From: Hymenochaete sp. R1
Lineage: Eukaryota; Basidiomycota; Agaricomycetes; Hymenochaetales; Hymenochaetaceae
DNA: 64,000 nt
Direction of reading: 5' to 3'
NCBI GenBank assembly: GCA_019400425.1
Contig: JAFREE010000100.1
Location: forward strand, 1 to 64,000
The notes beneath the pieces are model-generated. The model was not told where the DNA came from. It was given only the letters and a program-made list of their open reading frames with translations, and made no database searches. This document shows, in pieces, positions 10,800 through 22,052 of the stretch. Every line of letters starts with the position of its first letter. Positions within the stretch are counted from its first letter, which is position 1. The position numbers and the translations under genes were made by a program.

Positions 10800-11800
10800 T
10801 TTTTCTATGTCGGTATCCATGCCTCTGTTTCGTTCTTTCGGTTGTTCCTTCTGACCGTCTGTTCGTCCATCCTCTTCAGATACTCCATCCACGCTTACTC
10901 CGCTTATGACTCCGGAAAGGACTTCAAGTATATCAACTCCTCCATCTGTATCCACCGCAGGCCTGTCGTCGTCTTTATTGTCCTCGCTGGCAAAGAAGCC
11001 ATCTTCGTCGGAGCTGTCGTCCTCGGAGTAAGTCATCAAGTTGTCCGGACAATGCAACAGTGATATGCATCATTTCGAATTCGCCTCTCGCTCCCCGAGT
11101 TGTCCCACCTGTGGTCAGGTCACCCCAGGCGTACCCATCTTCCATGACTCGCGCTCCAGCTCTGACTTCATGTGCGGCGTGTTCGTCACTAAAACGAATT
11201 CGTTCTGCTGGCTATGGGAAGTCAACCACGGGATCTCGAAGCCTTTCAAAAACTTTCAACAGTACCGCTATTAGAAGCATGGGTTTCGCGACATTGTTGG
11301 GTTTGGAAAGGGAAACGCGATATTAGTGGGCTTCGCGCTAGCGTTGACACCCTCCCATGATTAGGTGTTTGCCGTGATTCGCTGAGACAGTCCAGTCCCA
11401 GTCAATGGATGATGATGAGGGGTTCCTCTGGGCTCCCGATGGAAGCCGACGATCTGGCCAGACTTCGCTTTTTGGTGGGAAAAGCAACATTGGGTTTGCC
11501 ATGTTGATGCCATGAGGCATGGTACAGGGTGACCCAATTGAAGATGGTTACAGCCGCGCGCGACATCTTGGAAATCGGAACAGCGGTCATTTCTTTCTTT
11601 CGCCGGTATTCCAACCACCCCAACCTTCTCAGCTTTCCCTTGATGCAAAACATTTGCCACTTGCGCCGTAGTCGACTTCCACATTCACTTTATTATACGG
11701 GGTTATGTGGTGGTCTCCCCGGGCGACGCTGATGAAATACGTGATGGAATCAAGTCCGGATTCGGAGAGTTGTTCTCGCATCAATTAGAGCGGTAAACTT
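10800..11800 (+). pseudogene. Interrupted coding-like sequence, unrecognised
   Basis: Three plus-strand stretches look like protein but are not joined by one frame. A Ser/Thr/Pro-rich piece lies around 10905-11030. A piece from an ATG near 11405 reads MDDDEGFLWAPDGSRRSG and onward, with in-frame stops near 11514 and 11670. A terminal piece around 11645-11793 contains VVVSPGDADEIRDGIKSG and ends at a stop. On the minus strand 10791-11057 gives a very acidic frame instead. Either a real gene with introns I could not resolve or a decayed copy is possible. No domain is recognisable. Confidence 0.3.
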
Positions 11801-12056
11801 GGTATGGGACACAAAGTGATACGCTTGACATAAAAAGTTTTTTTTTTTTGAAAAAATGTTATTCGTTGCATGGCAATGCGAAATCCAAAAAAAAGGCATC
11901 CGTTAACGTTGTCTCTTTCCTCTTGAGACCTGTCTCATCACCTCCTCCTGCCCTCGTTGTTGCTAATTCTACTTCCTCTCCCTTTCCTTCCTGCTCACAA
12001 CCACTTTTCCTCCTCTACACAGAACCTCTGGCCGCGCACGAACTTTTCTACCAGCG

Positions 12057-15000
12057 ATGTACATCCTTTCTGGGTTTTTCACCGTTTTCACCAGTTTGTG
12101 TGCCGCCCTCGTCCAGGCACAGACAGGTCCCTCACAATGGACGACAACTCCCTTCAACCCGCCCGCCCTTCCACTAGCCGTCCGCTCCCCTTACCTCAAT
12201 ACGTGGCTGCGGCAGGGTAACCAACCTTCAGCCTTGTCGGACGCGTGGGCGAATACCTTAACACCTGACGTGAGTTGATTTCCAACTTTTTTGGACTGTC
12301 GTTTGCACGACTGATTGCTCTCATCGTAATAGCATGATACGGGGTGGTACGCCTCTGTCATTGTTGATGGTTCTGCATACGAGGTCTTAGGAAGTAATCA
12401 TGTTCCCCATTCGACCGTCGCAAATGTCACCTCCGTCGAGTTCACCGCAACACGGACCATCGTGCAACTAACGGCAGGGAAGATGGATGTGAATTTGACA
12501 TTCTTAAGTCCAATTGAGGTGCGTGGAGATTCTTCGATGGACCCTAAATGGAACGAGAACAGACTCTTGTTCCAATTATGCTCCGCGCTTGACTTTGGCA
12601 TGCTTGTCTTGCTGAATTTTACTGTGCCAGTAGCCATATGATTTTGTCCGACAGTCGATGCCATTCAGCTACTTCACTATGTCTGCCATTTCTAATGACG
12701 GAAATGCACACAACCTTAGTTTCTACAGTGACATTGCGGGACGTATGTGAATTCTTTACCATTTATGCCTTCTATATCTCACATATGTATTTTAAGAGTT
12801 TATCGCAGACGACCTCAGCTCAATTGCAAACTGGTCCTCGTACGATGATGGCCAATTTATCGTCCTCTCCATGTCTCTACAGAACCCACAGGCTTACACG
12901 GAATCAAACAATATCGCTCTGGATGCAACTGAGTATTACTCTTTCGAGCGTATCACTGGTACCACCGCGTCCTGGCAGATTACTTACAGTGGAGATAGCC
13001 GGACACAGGCAGCCACGGGAGCGTCTTTGAAAAATACACAGGACTCGGTGCCGGTAGCTGTTGAGTGTGTTCTTGTTTTACTTTTTTTGCGGTAATTGGG
13101 TGATTTACAGGACGTGTGCCTTTTCATGTAGCAAATGGACGGCATTGGCGATTGACGTGCAATGGGGATCGGTGGTAAGCACCCCCGAGCCAGCGGTGTT
13201 TGCAGTTGGCGTTTGTCGTTCCCCCGTTGTCCAGTACAGACGAGCAACAGGCTCCGCAGAAGACAGATACCCTTACTACATCCCCGTATACAATGATGGA
13301 CCTTCGGCTGTGCGTCTTCTAACTTAAATGTTTATCGGATTTCCTTTCTGACGTTTAGAACGACATGTCTAGGCGAAAGCCTTCCTTGAGGACTACTCTC
13401 GCGCATTCTCTGCTTCTACTTCGTTTGACGCTTCCCTCGCTCAGGCAGCCTCAAGTATATCAACCGACTACGCTGATCTCCTCGCCCTCGCCGCACGCCA
13501 ATCCTTAGCCCAGCTCGACATCACAATCTCCCGTAATAGCAAATCAGGCAGTTTCAATACATCTGATGTAAAGGTGTTCATGAAGAATATGGGCACATTC
13601 GGAAGCGACGCGAGCGGGTCAACGATGAGCGTGAATAACATCGATGCACTTTTTGCGGGGTTTCCCTTTTGGTTATATATGAATCCAGAGATTGTCGGCG
13701 GTCTCTTAAGTCCATTATTGGAGAGCATGGACTCAAGTGCTTTCCAGCTCGAGTACCCTGCTCTGAATATCGGTGAGCCTCGTTTCTTATAATACACTTG
13801 ACATTTGCGAGCTTACCAGTGATACTCTGTGTAAATTTCTTTGTAACGCAAAGGCACTTCCTATCCAAATGCAACCGCCGCACAAATCAATGACCCTCAC
13901 AATTACGGTGTAGAAGAGTCGGCGAATATGTTGATTATGACCCTAGCGTACTCTCAGCGCTCAGGAAATGGGACTCTTATTAGCAAGCACTACAAGCTGT
14001 TACGTGGATGGGCCGACTATCTCGTGAGCAATACAGCTGCACCATCGAACCAGTTTGTATTTTATTTGTCGTAGCATTTCTTTACGATTCGCCACTGACA
14101 TGATAAAATCTGCTCTGTGCATAGATGGTCTGCGGATACAAATCCCAACTCAGGCGCTTCACCATTTAACCAGACAAATTTGGCCGTCAAAGGAATCGTC
14201 GGTATCTCGGCAATGGCGAAGATCGCAGAGATTGCAGGTATAGATGATGATAAAAATTCCTACAATGTACTATACTCTTTCTTACGCCGACCGGTGACCC
14301 TCTCAGAAGCTCATTTATGCCCTTTATTCCATTCAGGAGACTGCTACATCCTATATGCAACTATGGCAAGCCAACTCCGTGGCTTCTGATAATTCGCACA
14401 TCAATTTTTACTATGGTCAGCCGGCTTCAACGGGTCTCATCTACAACCTCTACGCGGACAAACTTCTCCAGCTCGGCGTAGTTCCTGATGAGGTTTACGA
14501 TGCCGCGACGGCATCTTATAATAACGTCGCTGGACAAATCAAGTACGGGATTTCATTGGATAGCGATGATAGACAACGGTCGACGATTAGTACGTTCTAA
14601 CGTCTCCGTCTTTCTCTACACTTTCCACAGTCCAATATAGTCCCATTTGTTTGGAATAAGTTTAGCGGTATACTGATATAAGCGCGCATGTAGATGGGAT
14701 GATGATGTCCGCGGCGACGGTTACAAATACGGATACAAGGGATTCTATGATATCACAGTTACGAGCATACGCGTCAAGTAACCAGAATAATACACCATGG
14801 GCGGTGACATTTGACCCAACAACTGGGCAACCAGTTGGGATTGCAGCCGGCGTCAACAGCCCCACCGTCGGCGGTGTTTTCTCATTCTTGGCTCTCAAGT
14901 ACGTTTAGTTCTCACACATTTTAACCCAAATACTACACTCCATTTACTAATTTTTTGCGTGTTTTTTTTTCGGATTCGTTTTCACGATCTCAGCACGAGT

Positions 15001-15813
15001 ATTCAAGAGCACATCAGCATGCCATTAGAGGGAAGTACCATTCCAGCTTCCTCCTCAGGATCCCCCAACAACACAGGAGCCATCGCAGGAGGAATTGTTG
15101 GTGGTGTCGTCGGCGCTTCCCTAATCGCCTTCGCTATTTCCTACTTCCTCCGTCGCCGCAGACTGCGAACACAGGAAGAACTTTACAAAGCTCGCTCGGA
15201 ACCCATCGTCAATTTGAGCGCTAGTCCATTGACTACGCCCAGCAACTTGAACGGCATAGTACACGCTCAGACAAAGGCAAAGATAGGACCAGCAACTCGC
15301 GCGAGCCTTAGACACGAATACGCTTATCCGTCGCAGGAGACGACAGGACATACTACCAGCTCATCTTCAGCTGCCATTGATTCAGGTCTAGATGCTGTTC
15401 CCAACAGCCTACGCGTAACAACAATGCCCCGGAATGCTCGTTTTGGCGTGTTTTCTAAGGAGCGACCGGACTACAGAACAGAGAACTTAGGTGAGAAACT
15501 ACCTTATGTTAACATCGATACGTCTGCTTCTAGGCCTGATATGCCTCGTGAACATGGGTCTCGGCTTCAAGGTACAAGCACCGGTGATAGTGGTGGCGCG
15601 AGTAATGATGAAGGGATCTTTCCCAGTCGTGTAATTCCAACAAGCCATGCACTCGCGAGTATTGACCTGCGGATCGAGGTGGATAATTTAAGAAGGGATA
15701 TGGAGAGAATGAGGGATGAGAGGGTATCGCAAGTTGGGGCTGTTCGGGCCGGAATGGAGCGAGCGGGACCGAATATGATAGAAGAGGCGCCGCCACAATA
15801 CACAGACTCGTAG
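12057..15813 (+). CDS. Glutaminase GtaA-like enzyme with C-terminal membrane anchor
   Basis: Fungal GtaA proteins hydrolyse L-glutamine to glutamate and are normally secreted. Exons I could place: 12057..12269, 12333..12518, 12655..12742, 12809 to about 13050, about 13125..13309, 13373..13772, 13854 to about 14067, 14125..14266, 14337..14589, 14694..14898 and 14994..15813. A signal peptide ends near AALVQAQ. Then come the N-terminal GtaA domains (HDTGWYASVIVDGSAYEVLG, SMPFSYFTMSA). The all-alpha C-terminal domain follows (NIDALFAGFPFWLYMNPEI, EESANMLIMTLAYSQRSGNG, NLAVKGIVGI, DSRDSM-type and GVFSFLAL). Unlike ordinary GtaA, the last exon adds a Ser-rich linker, a membrane helix (about 15073-15150), RRRRLR and a long cytoplasmic tail ending PPQYTDS. 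Junctions near 13050-13125 and 14067-14125 have unclear phase. The enzyme identity is strong from the order of motifs; activity is inferred. Confidence 0.85.
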
Positions 15814-15949
15814 CTCTTGTTTCATATTCTACAAATTCTGACATGACTTCTTCTATGTGTAGGCCGTTCTTGTACAGAATGGCATCTTAGCCAGGTGTTG
15901 AAAACGCATGAATTGTTGGTCAGCCAGACTTCAAAATAACCTTGCTGGT

Positions 15950-16316
15950 TAAGATGGCTGATCAGACCCATGCGAATACGACCCTTCGTCCGCTTAGGAA
16001 ACCGACAGCAACTTAGATTCCGGAACTGATGAAGACGATGAAGGCGCGACTTGTGAGGGCATGGAGGCGAACACTTGACCCAAAAGAGTGGGGTAGTCAG
16101 TATCTCAGCGGAATCATGCTCGAAACTGGACATCGTGCTGTACTGACCGAGAGACATGAACGAGTCGTCTTTGATGATGAAACGTTCCGAGACGAACCTC
16201 TGGGAGCTGGGACATTATTGGGCTCTGTTTCATCTATTCCATCGGTATGGAAGAAACGGCATCGGAAAGCAGTTAAGAGCATAAGGAAGGGAGGTAATGG
16301 CGGACTGGAGTGAGTT
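15950..16316 (+). pseudogene. Truncated, internally deleted copy of the NOP8-like gene
   Basis: This stretch matches the inside and the end of the minus-strand NOP8-like gene at 41429-43127. Shared landmarks in order: GRLIRPMRMRP at the DNA level (about 15955-15985, now frameshifted), then DPKEWGSQYLSGIM, ERHERVVFDDETF, PLGAG, SIPS, then directly WKKRHRKAVKS and the terminal GGNGGLE stop. In the full gene about 300 codons and an intron separate SIPS from WKKRH, so the copy carries one clean deletion with a short TCG overlap at the join. It lacks the RRM and any start of its own except an internal ATG at 16029. The open frame 16029-16313 is therefore a remnant and probably not a functional gene. 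Confidence 0.88.
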
Positions 16317-16759
16317 TATGCTCCTTCATTTAGTTCATTAATGCTACTCGCTGTCTAAGTGCATATCTTCGTGCAGTGGATTTCTTCAGACAGACCTCGT
16401 TTGCATAATCTACCAGTGGCTAAACAGTTAATCTGGACGATCTCAATTTGTGCATGAGGATACGTGTGACGCGCTAGCCCAGTAGAACGATGTAAACTCC
16501 TACCGATGTTCAGTTGACTGATCTCGTTCAAGTCCGATTCTCCGAAGAAGAAAAGTCGTGCGAGAAAGATATGGGACAAAAGATAATCAGATAAATGGCG
16601 CGATAAGATATGAATCACGCCTTAGGCACGTGTTCCCTAGGCGTACCCAGCTTGCCCCAATAAGTCTCCTTTCCATCGCCTCTTCCCTTCCTACCACCAC
16701 CACCTCATCCACACCAACGAAGACGAAGACGGCAAAAGTACAGATCTCAAGCACTGAAG
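16317..16759. other. Upstream region of the septin-like gene
   Basis: No coding sequence is supported. A pyrimidine-rich stretch and CACCACCACC run lie at about 16660-16710, just upstream of the ATG, as is common for fungal promoters and leaders. Confidence 0.4.
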
Positions 16760-18383
16760 ATGTCGATGGCTAGTACAAGTAGCACGACGGCCAGCGCGAG
16801 CACGAACAGAGCTTGCGCATGTCCTCACCATTATCATCAGGACTCTTTAACTTCGAGCCCTCGTTCCGCAGTTCTGCCATCCCCTCCAGATAGTCCTTCT
16901 TTGGACCCGTACGCAGACGCAGACCTCGACTCTCTCTCTTCGTTTCCTTCCGTTTCGTCCTCCGTGTTCTTCTCGTCCAATACGGGGTCTCCGCGCTCGC
17001 ATCCTGTATCCTCGTCTGGACTCGAGGGGCATACACACGGACATGACACGGGTCTTATCATACCTTCTCTAACACTCCCTTCAGCCTTACCGCGCCCAAC
17101 ATCGTATGGTCAAACTCTCGGGGACGTTTCGTTGCTTATCGTAGGACCCAGAGCTGCCGGAAAGACGGCTCTAGCAGAGTTCCTGGCGGATGCAGATGAT
17201 ATCGTGGATGTCGGACTGTGGGAAGATCTGCCTGGACGCCATGGACGCGTCTTGCAAGCAAGTTCAGATTGGATCGAGGAACATGATCCCCATGGCCTTG
17301 AACGTTTTGAGGGCTCAGGGAATGTAAACTTTATCGAGCTCGACGGATTCGACCCATCAGAAAGGGTAAGTAGTATGGAACGCTTTTCTCTCACACGACT
17401 AAATACTTACTGATAACGGCTAGCCGGAGAGTGTAGCGAACACGATTCTTCAACACATTCACGACACATTCAGAAACGTGAGCGAGCAAATCGACGTGTC
17501 ATCACCATCCCCGCTGCTGCATGCACTCCTATCGTCGTCGCACTCAAGCCTTTACTCGGCTCTTCTATACGTGACTGCAACTCGTAAGCCTGGTTTCATT
17601 TCATATTCGTATGTTACATGCTTTTACTTAATCAATACACCAGCTCTGACGCAGCACGATATCACCATTATCACTCAGCTCTCGCCCGCTCTGCCCATCA
17701 TCCCCATTTGCACGACGACGCTTTCCATACAGCCGCCACAAGAACTCAACCCATCCTTGGCGCGATTTACTCCTAGCTCCAGCATTGGCCTTCGCACAGG
17801 TCTCTTCAGAATGCCACACACCCTCGCCACCCTCCGCTCTGACTCGGCCGATCGTTTCTTGCGTTGGCAGGAGGCAGAGCGCGTGCTGTTTGGGTCGTCA
17901 AATGTAAGGGTTGAAGGTGATGCCATGAGGCGACGAACGACGATCGCGCATGCGAATCGACGCGACTCGTCTCCTGCCTGGGACAAAGCTGGGTGGGAAA
18001 CGATGTTAAGTGAAGATGTTGCTAGGAGACTTCGAAATGATAAGGAAAGAGAGATGGGTCTCTCGTCATCGGTATTGTTGTCTCCTACTCTTCATTCTCT
18101 ATATTCTGGAGGGTTCGCTCCTTCCCTCGACCCCCTCCACCTCCGTTCGCTCCTCTTCCTTTCGCTCTCCATCCTCTCCCCGAGGATCATCTCATCACCA
18201 AAAGCAAAGCCAACGGAGAAAGACATGTCCGACACTCGGTCGACTATCCGACCAAAGGGAAAGAAGTCACGGGAACGGACGTGGCGTTGGAGATTCGTTT
18301 CCGCTCTTATGGGTGTTACAGTCTTTTGTGCAGGTGTAGGGATCGGACTCGTTCTCTCTTCTGGATCATTTACGTCGCATTGA
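16760..18383 (+). CDS. Septin-like P-loop GTPase with C-terminal membrane anchor
   Basis: Exons 16760..17365, 17424..17583 and 17644..18383 give 501 codons in frame. After a Ser/Thr-rich, low-complexity N-terminus of about 120 residues comes a P-loop (LLIVGPRAAGKTAL) that fits Walker A. An ELDGF segment may stand for the DxxG motif. The PLTQHDITIITQLSPALPIIP segment follows the layout of septins just before their AKAD guanine-specificity motif. Here AKAD is replaced by CTTT, so nucleotide specificity is doubtful. A basic stretch (KGKKSRERTWRWR) precedes a single terminal helix (FVSALMGVTVFCAGVGIGLVL), so it looks tail-anchored. Septins are usually peripheral and form filaments. This divergent form could act on an internal membrane. 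Function is not known. Confidence 0.75.
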
Positions 18384-19123
18384 GCGAAGTGACTACGCTC
18401 ATTCTTTCGCTACTTCTTTATCTTTCACGCCATCTTTTTTTTTTGATACTTAATGACTTCCCCACGACATCTCCTAAGAATTTCCAATCTCTCTATACCT
18501 TCCTTGCCTTCTCGCCTACTCTGTTGTACTCTTCTGGTATCATCATCTTTGCTGGTCCCGCCATTGCTCCTTAACCACTCGGACTATTTCGATATCCCCA
18601 ATCAACCGTCTTATCGCTCCGAGTTCATGTTTATAATTATGTTTGATTTCCCAATCGAAAGGCCATATTTTGATGCTTTCTCGTCAATTGCTCTCTTTTC
18701 ATTTGGCTGGTCCTTTCATATCCCTTCTTTTCTGGCTGGAACTGATTTGCATTGCAGGAGCCGTTAATTGTACTCCTGATTCACCCCGACTCTTGTTATC
18801 AGGCATGAAAAATATAAAGTGTTCCGTTTGCGTCTCCTTCGTCTCCAATGTTGTACAGTCTTGACATGTCGATGATGCATCCTTCAAGGGACATTGCAAC
18901 TATGTACGACATAGAACATCGATGGACCTACGCAGCTGATCACAGAAGAGGCACAAAGCGCAAATTATCAAAACGCATTCCTTTCTCGAACACCACTCCG
19001 CCTAGAAAGCGTTTGACTTCACTGTGCGCAACACGAAATAAATACATGAAATACGAAGGGTGTGCAATGCAGGCGCCCGGAGACAACGAATACGGGAGAT
19101 GATTTGCACATTTTTAAATCCCT
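18384..19123. other. Convergent 3' intergenic region
   Basis: The septin-like gene and the RCC2-PHD gene converge here, so this should hold both 3' untranslated regions. Frames are short and AT content is raised. No gene is supported. Confidence 0.5.
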
Positions 19124-21343
19124 TTATTTCTTCTTCTTGGTGACTCCGTCTCCAGTCCCAGCCCTCTCACCACCTTTTCTCTTCCGACTGTTCCTTTTTT
19201 CAACCTCTCCTCCCATGCCATCCACATCCGCCCCCGACTCATCAACTCCACTCTCAATCTCCGCTGCAGCATCACCCTCGGCTTCCTCGCCATCATACCC
19301 AAGCATTCCACCCGGCCTCGAGGAGCATACAGAGCAGAACCACTCACCCTCTGGAACTTCTTCGAGCGGTGGAACGCAGCATTGGGTATGGCAGGCTCGG
19401 TCGCATCTGTCACACGCAAGAGGATCGCCGGTACTTGTGCCGCAGACCATGCATTCGTCTGAAGCGGGAACTTCTGCTGGATGTCGAGGAAGGTCAGAAT
19501 ATGAAGGTGAGGATACGGGAGAGGGTGAGACGAGGAAGATGGTTGTATTTTGAGCGGCAGCAACACTAGTCAGACGACAAACTGATTGGCATGTTAGCTC
19601 TAAGAAATAAAAATAAAACGCGTACTTCAAGACCTCAATACCGACCGATAGCTCGTGTCGCTGAGGCTTCGTTGCGCTCTTCGGTTGATCAGGTCCAAAG
19701 CCCAGCTCGCCATTTGCTGCATTTTGCCCGAATGCGACCGTTAGTATGCCTCCCTTTCCGGGCTCTGCCTCAGGATCGGGGGCGAGGGCAAAGTGCGTGA
19801 CGCCCCCTGAGCAAGCATGGGTAATTTTACAGGCCATGATATCTTGTATATATTTGAAAGTCGAATATGGCGACCCATTGGAGCCTTCTCCGCTGTTCTT
19901 CCACTGCATACCCGAGTTTCAACACCATATAACGCGATGGGAATATGTTGAAAGAAACTCACCTTTCCCGCCATATAGTACATTTTCTGTTTGTCAACTA
20001 CAATCGAATTTGTAGGCCCTGCAGCGACTAACGTAGCTCGAACAGTCTCGTTTGGACCGGCGAACTAAACATTCGATCAAGACTCGCTAAATTACGACGA
20101 AGGACTTAAGGCTCACTTGAGGCACTGTTTTAGGTATTAGAACGTCTTGCTGGTTGCCGAGTCCAAGTCGACAATACCCATTATATCCCCATACATAAAC
20201 GAGGCCTTCCTCATCCATGGCGATCGTGTGCTGATTCCCGCACGAGAAGTCGACAATTTTCTTGCCTTCCATCCCTTTTACAAGTACTGAAACGGTGGAG
20301 GGTAACGCAACAACGAGATTAGAGGCATTGACAGTGATGTAGTTGGGAAGACGCACTAGGCTCCGAATGTGCGTCAAATGTTGTTTTGTTCCCAGTACCA
20401 ATGTGCTCGCCCGTCCTTCCATTACCGAGCTGGCCATGTTCAGCACTTCCCAGAGCGTACACTAGAAGAAGTTAAGTCCAGGAATAAATGAGTTGAAGTA
20501 AACAAGAACATACGTTTCCCAGTGTCTGACAAAAGTACAGAGAAAGAGACGCCTGCACCAGCTTTAACGATATTTACTTTCTCACCACCGGGCCATGGTC
20601 CCCGGATGAGCGTAAATGTCGAAACTTCTGGGCTCGGGTTGTGCCCACACTAAATTCAAAACAAAGTTAGTAGAGAAACAGAAGGTTGAGGATCTTAAGA
20701 CCTACCTGTCCACTGGCGTTTGCACCAGCGGTCCAAATATCGCCGTTGCTGCCTACAAGTAACGTATGACCCCTTCCTACTGCGGCGTGCGCGAATTCAA
20801 CACCTTTCGCAGCTCCAAGCATTTGTGGTGTCACTTTTCGCGGGTACTCTTCTGACACGTATCCTATAAGTGCGGGAACGCCGAGTGCAGGAGGGGCGTT
20901 TCGGCCAAACATCCACGCCGTGCCAGAGACATCCAGTACAACGAAGTGGCATGCTGATGACGAGGCGTGTATAGAAGTGACTTGCACATTAGCGATGGAC
21001 CGAAGAATGTGAGGTTCGAGGAGGTCGGCTCTGGTTACGCGTTGCATGGTTGAGTTTTGACTCCCACTTCAGAACAACAAATACTCACTTGGCCGTTCCA
21101 GCTTGCGTCGCTGCCGCCTTCTTTTCCTTCCTTCCTAGGTTCGGCCTTCGTGAAAGACCACCGCGTTAAAAACTCAAGAATATTGCAGTCACATGGGAAA
21201 TACGGACCAGTCAACGCCGCCGCAAATGAGGACTGAGGAATCCAATATTCGTCAAACATTCGGTGCGGGACGATCGTGATGGTCGCATACGCACCTCTTC
21301 CCCATTGTTTTGTCTTTCCGTCGTTGTTTTCAGTGGCAGGCAT
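19124..21343 (-). CDS. RCC2-like RCC1-repeat protein fused to a C-terminal PHD finger
   Basis: Ten exons, complement(19124..19565, 19626..19903, 19963..20064, 20117..20286, 20357..20461, 20514..20649, 20706..21030, 21089..21145, 21208..21232, 21295..21343), splice to 562 codons. The start of the repeat region (GRVLICGGVDWPNLGRKE), the CGNQHTIAMDEEGLVYVWGYNG segment, GQLGNGRTGEHIGTGNKTTF and FGQNAANGELGFGPDQPKS follow RCC2/TD-60 order rather than RCC1. After the last blade a Cys4-His-Cys3 PHD finger appears (CMVCGTSTGDPLACDRC, then ACHTQCC and WFCSVC). A Lys-rich tail (KRNSRKRKGG ... KKKK) follows and looks like a nuclear signal. RCC2 acts in chromosome passenger and small-GTPase functions. 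The PHD suggests direct chromatin binding, which is inference. Exon 9 (21208..21232) is only 25 bases. Confidence 0.9.
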
Positions 21344-22052
21344 CGTTGAAGTGGACGGTTCAGGCGCCGACTGTGTTGGTTGCTGTGTCAGAAGCTCTGG
21401 GCCGGCCACGGACGGAAAAGGGAAGACGCCGACTACACCGAACCTATTTTGGACATCATGATGGGCGCCGATTTACACTGAACATAACTGGCATGAAATA
21501 AATTGACATTCAAATGTCGGGAGGTCATTCTGAGATACCAGAGGTGCTAAAGACAAGGCAGAGTTTATTTGTGTTCAGGAGGAGATGAAGGAAGGAAAGA
21601 AGCGTAGAAATCTGGAGCCACGGCGATTGGAAAGATCAGATCCCAAACATGATTCCAGCTGAACACGTCATTAATATTGCGACGAATCAAGGGAGACATA
21701 TCTATAGACAATTTGCCCACGAGGCTTGTAACAAAGAACGTTTTAAGATTCAATGTACGTACAAAGTAAAGTCCGAAAAGCGGCATCTATCTAAAATCCA
21801 CGAGCGCGCCACCACGAAGGATCTGGGTTCAAGTTATTTTAAAAATCCAAAACGATATGGGAAAAGAACACCGCGCACTGGACGCTTCCGAAGATGAAGC
21901 CTCGTACCTTATTGGTCGAAAGCAACAATGAAGCAGAGAAAGAATATAAAATTAATGGAGCGGAAACGAAGGCAAGAATCAAAGCGAATCAAAACAAGAG
22001 GCACATAGCAGTCACTGCCAACGTCATAGCTCCATAAGTAGATGATCCTTCA
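21344..22052. other. Upstream region of RCC2-PHD gene and 3' region of the next gene
   Basis: Both neighbours are on the minus strand. No reading frame is supported between them. The part near 21344-21480 should be the promoter of the RCC2-PHD gene. Confidence 0.4.

Noticed and set aside
16029..16313. Short intact frame taken as an independent small gene
   Set aside because: It is wholly made of segments of the NOP8-like gene joined by a deletion and lacks the RRM.
21344..21409. Longer N-terminus of the RCC2-PHD protein starting at 21409
   Set aside because: The codon is GTG, not ATG. The ATG at 21343 is the first usable start.
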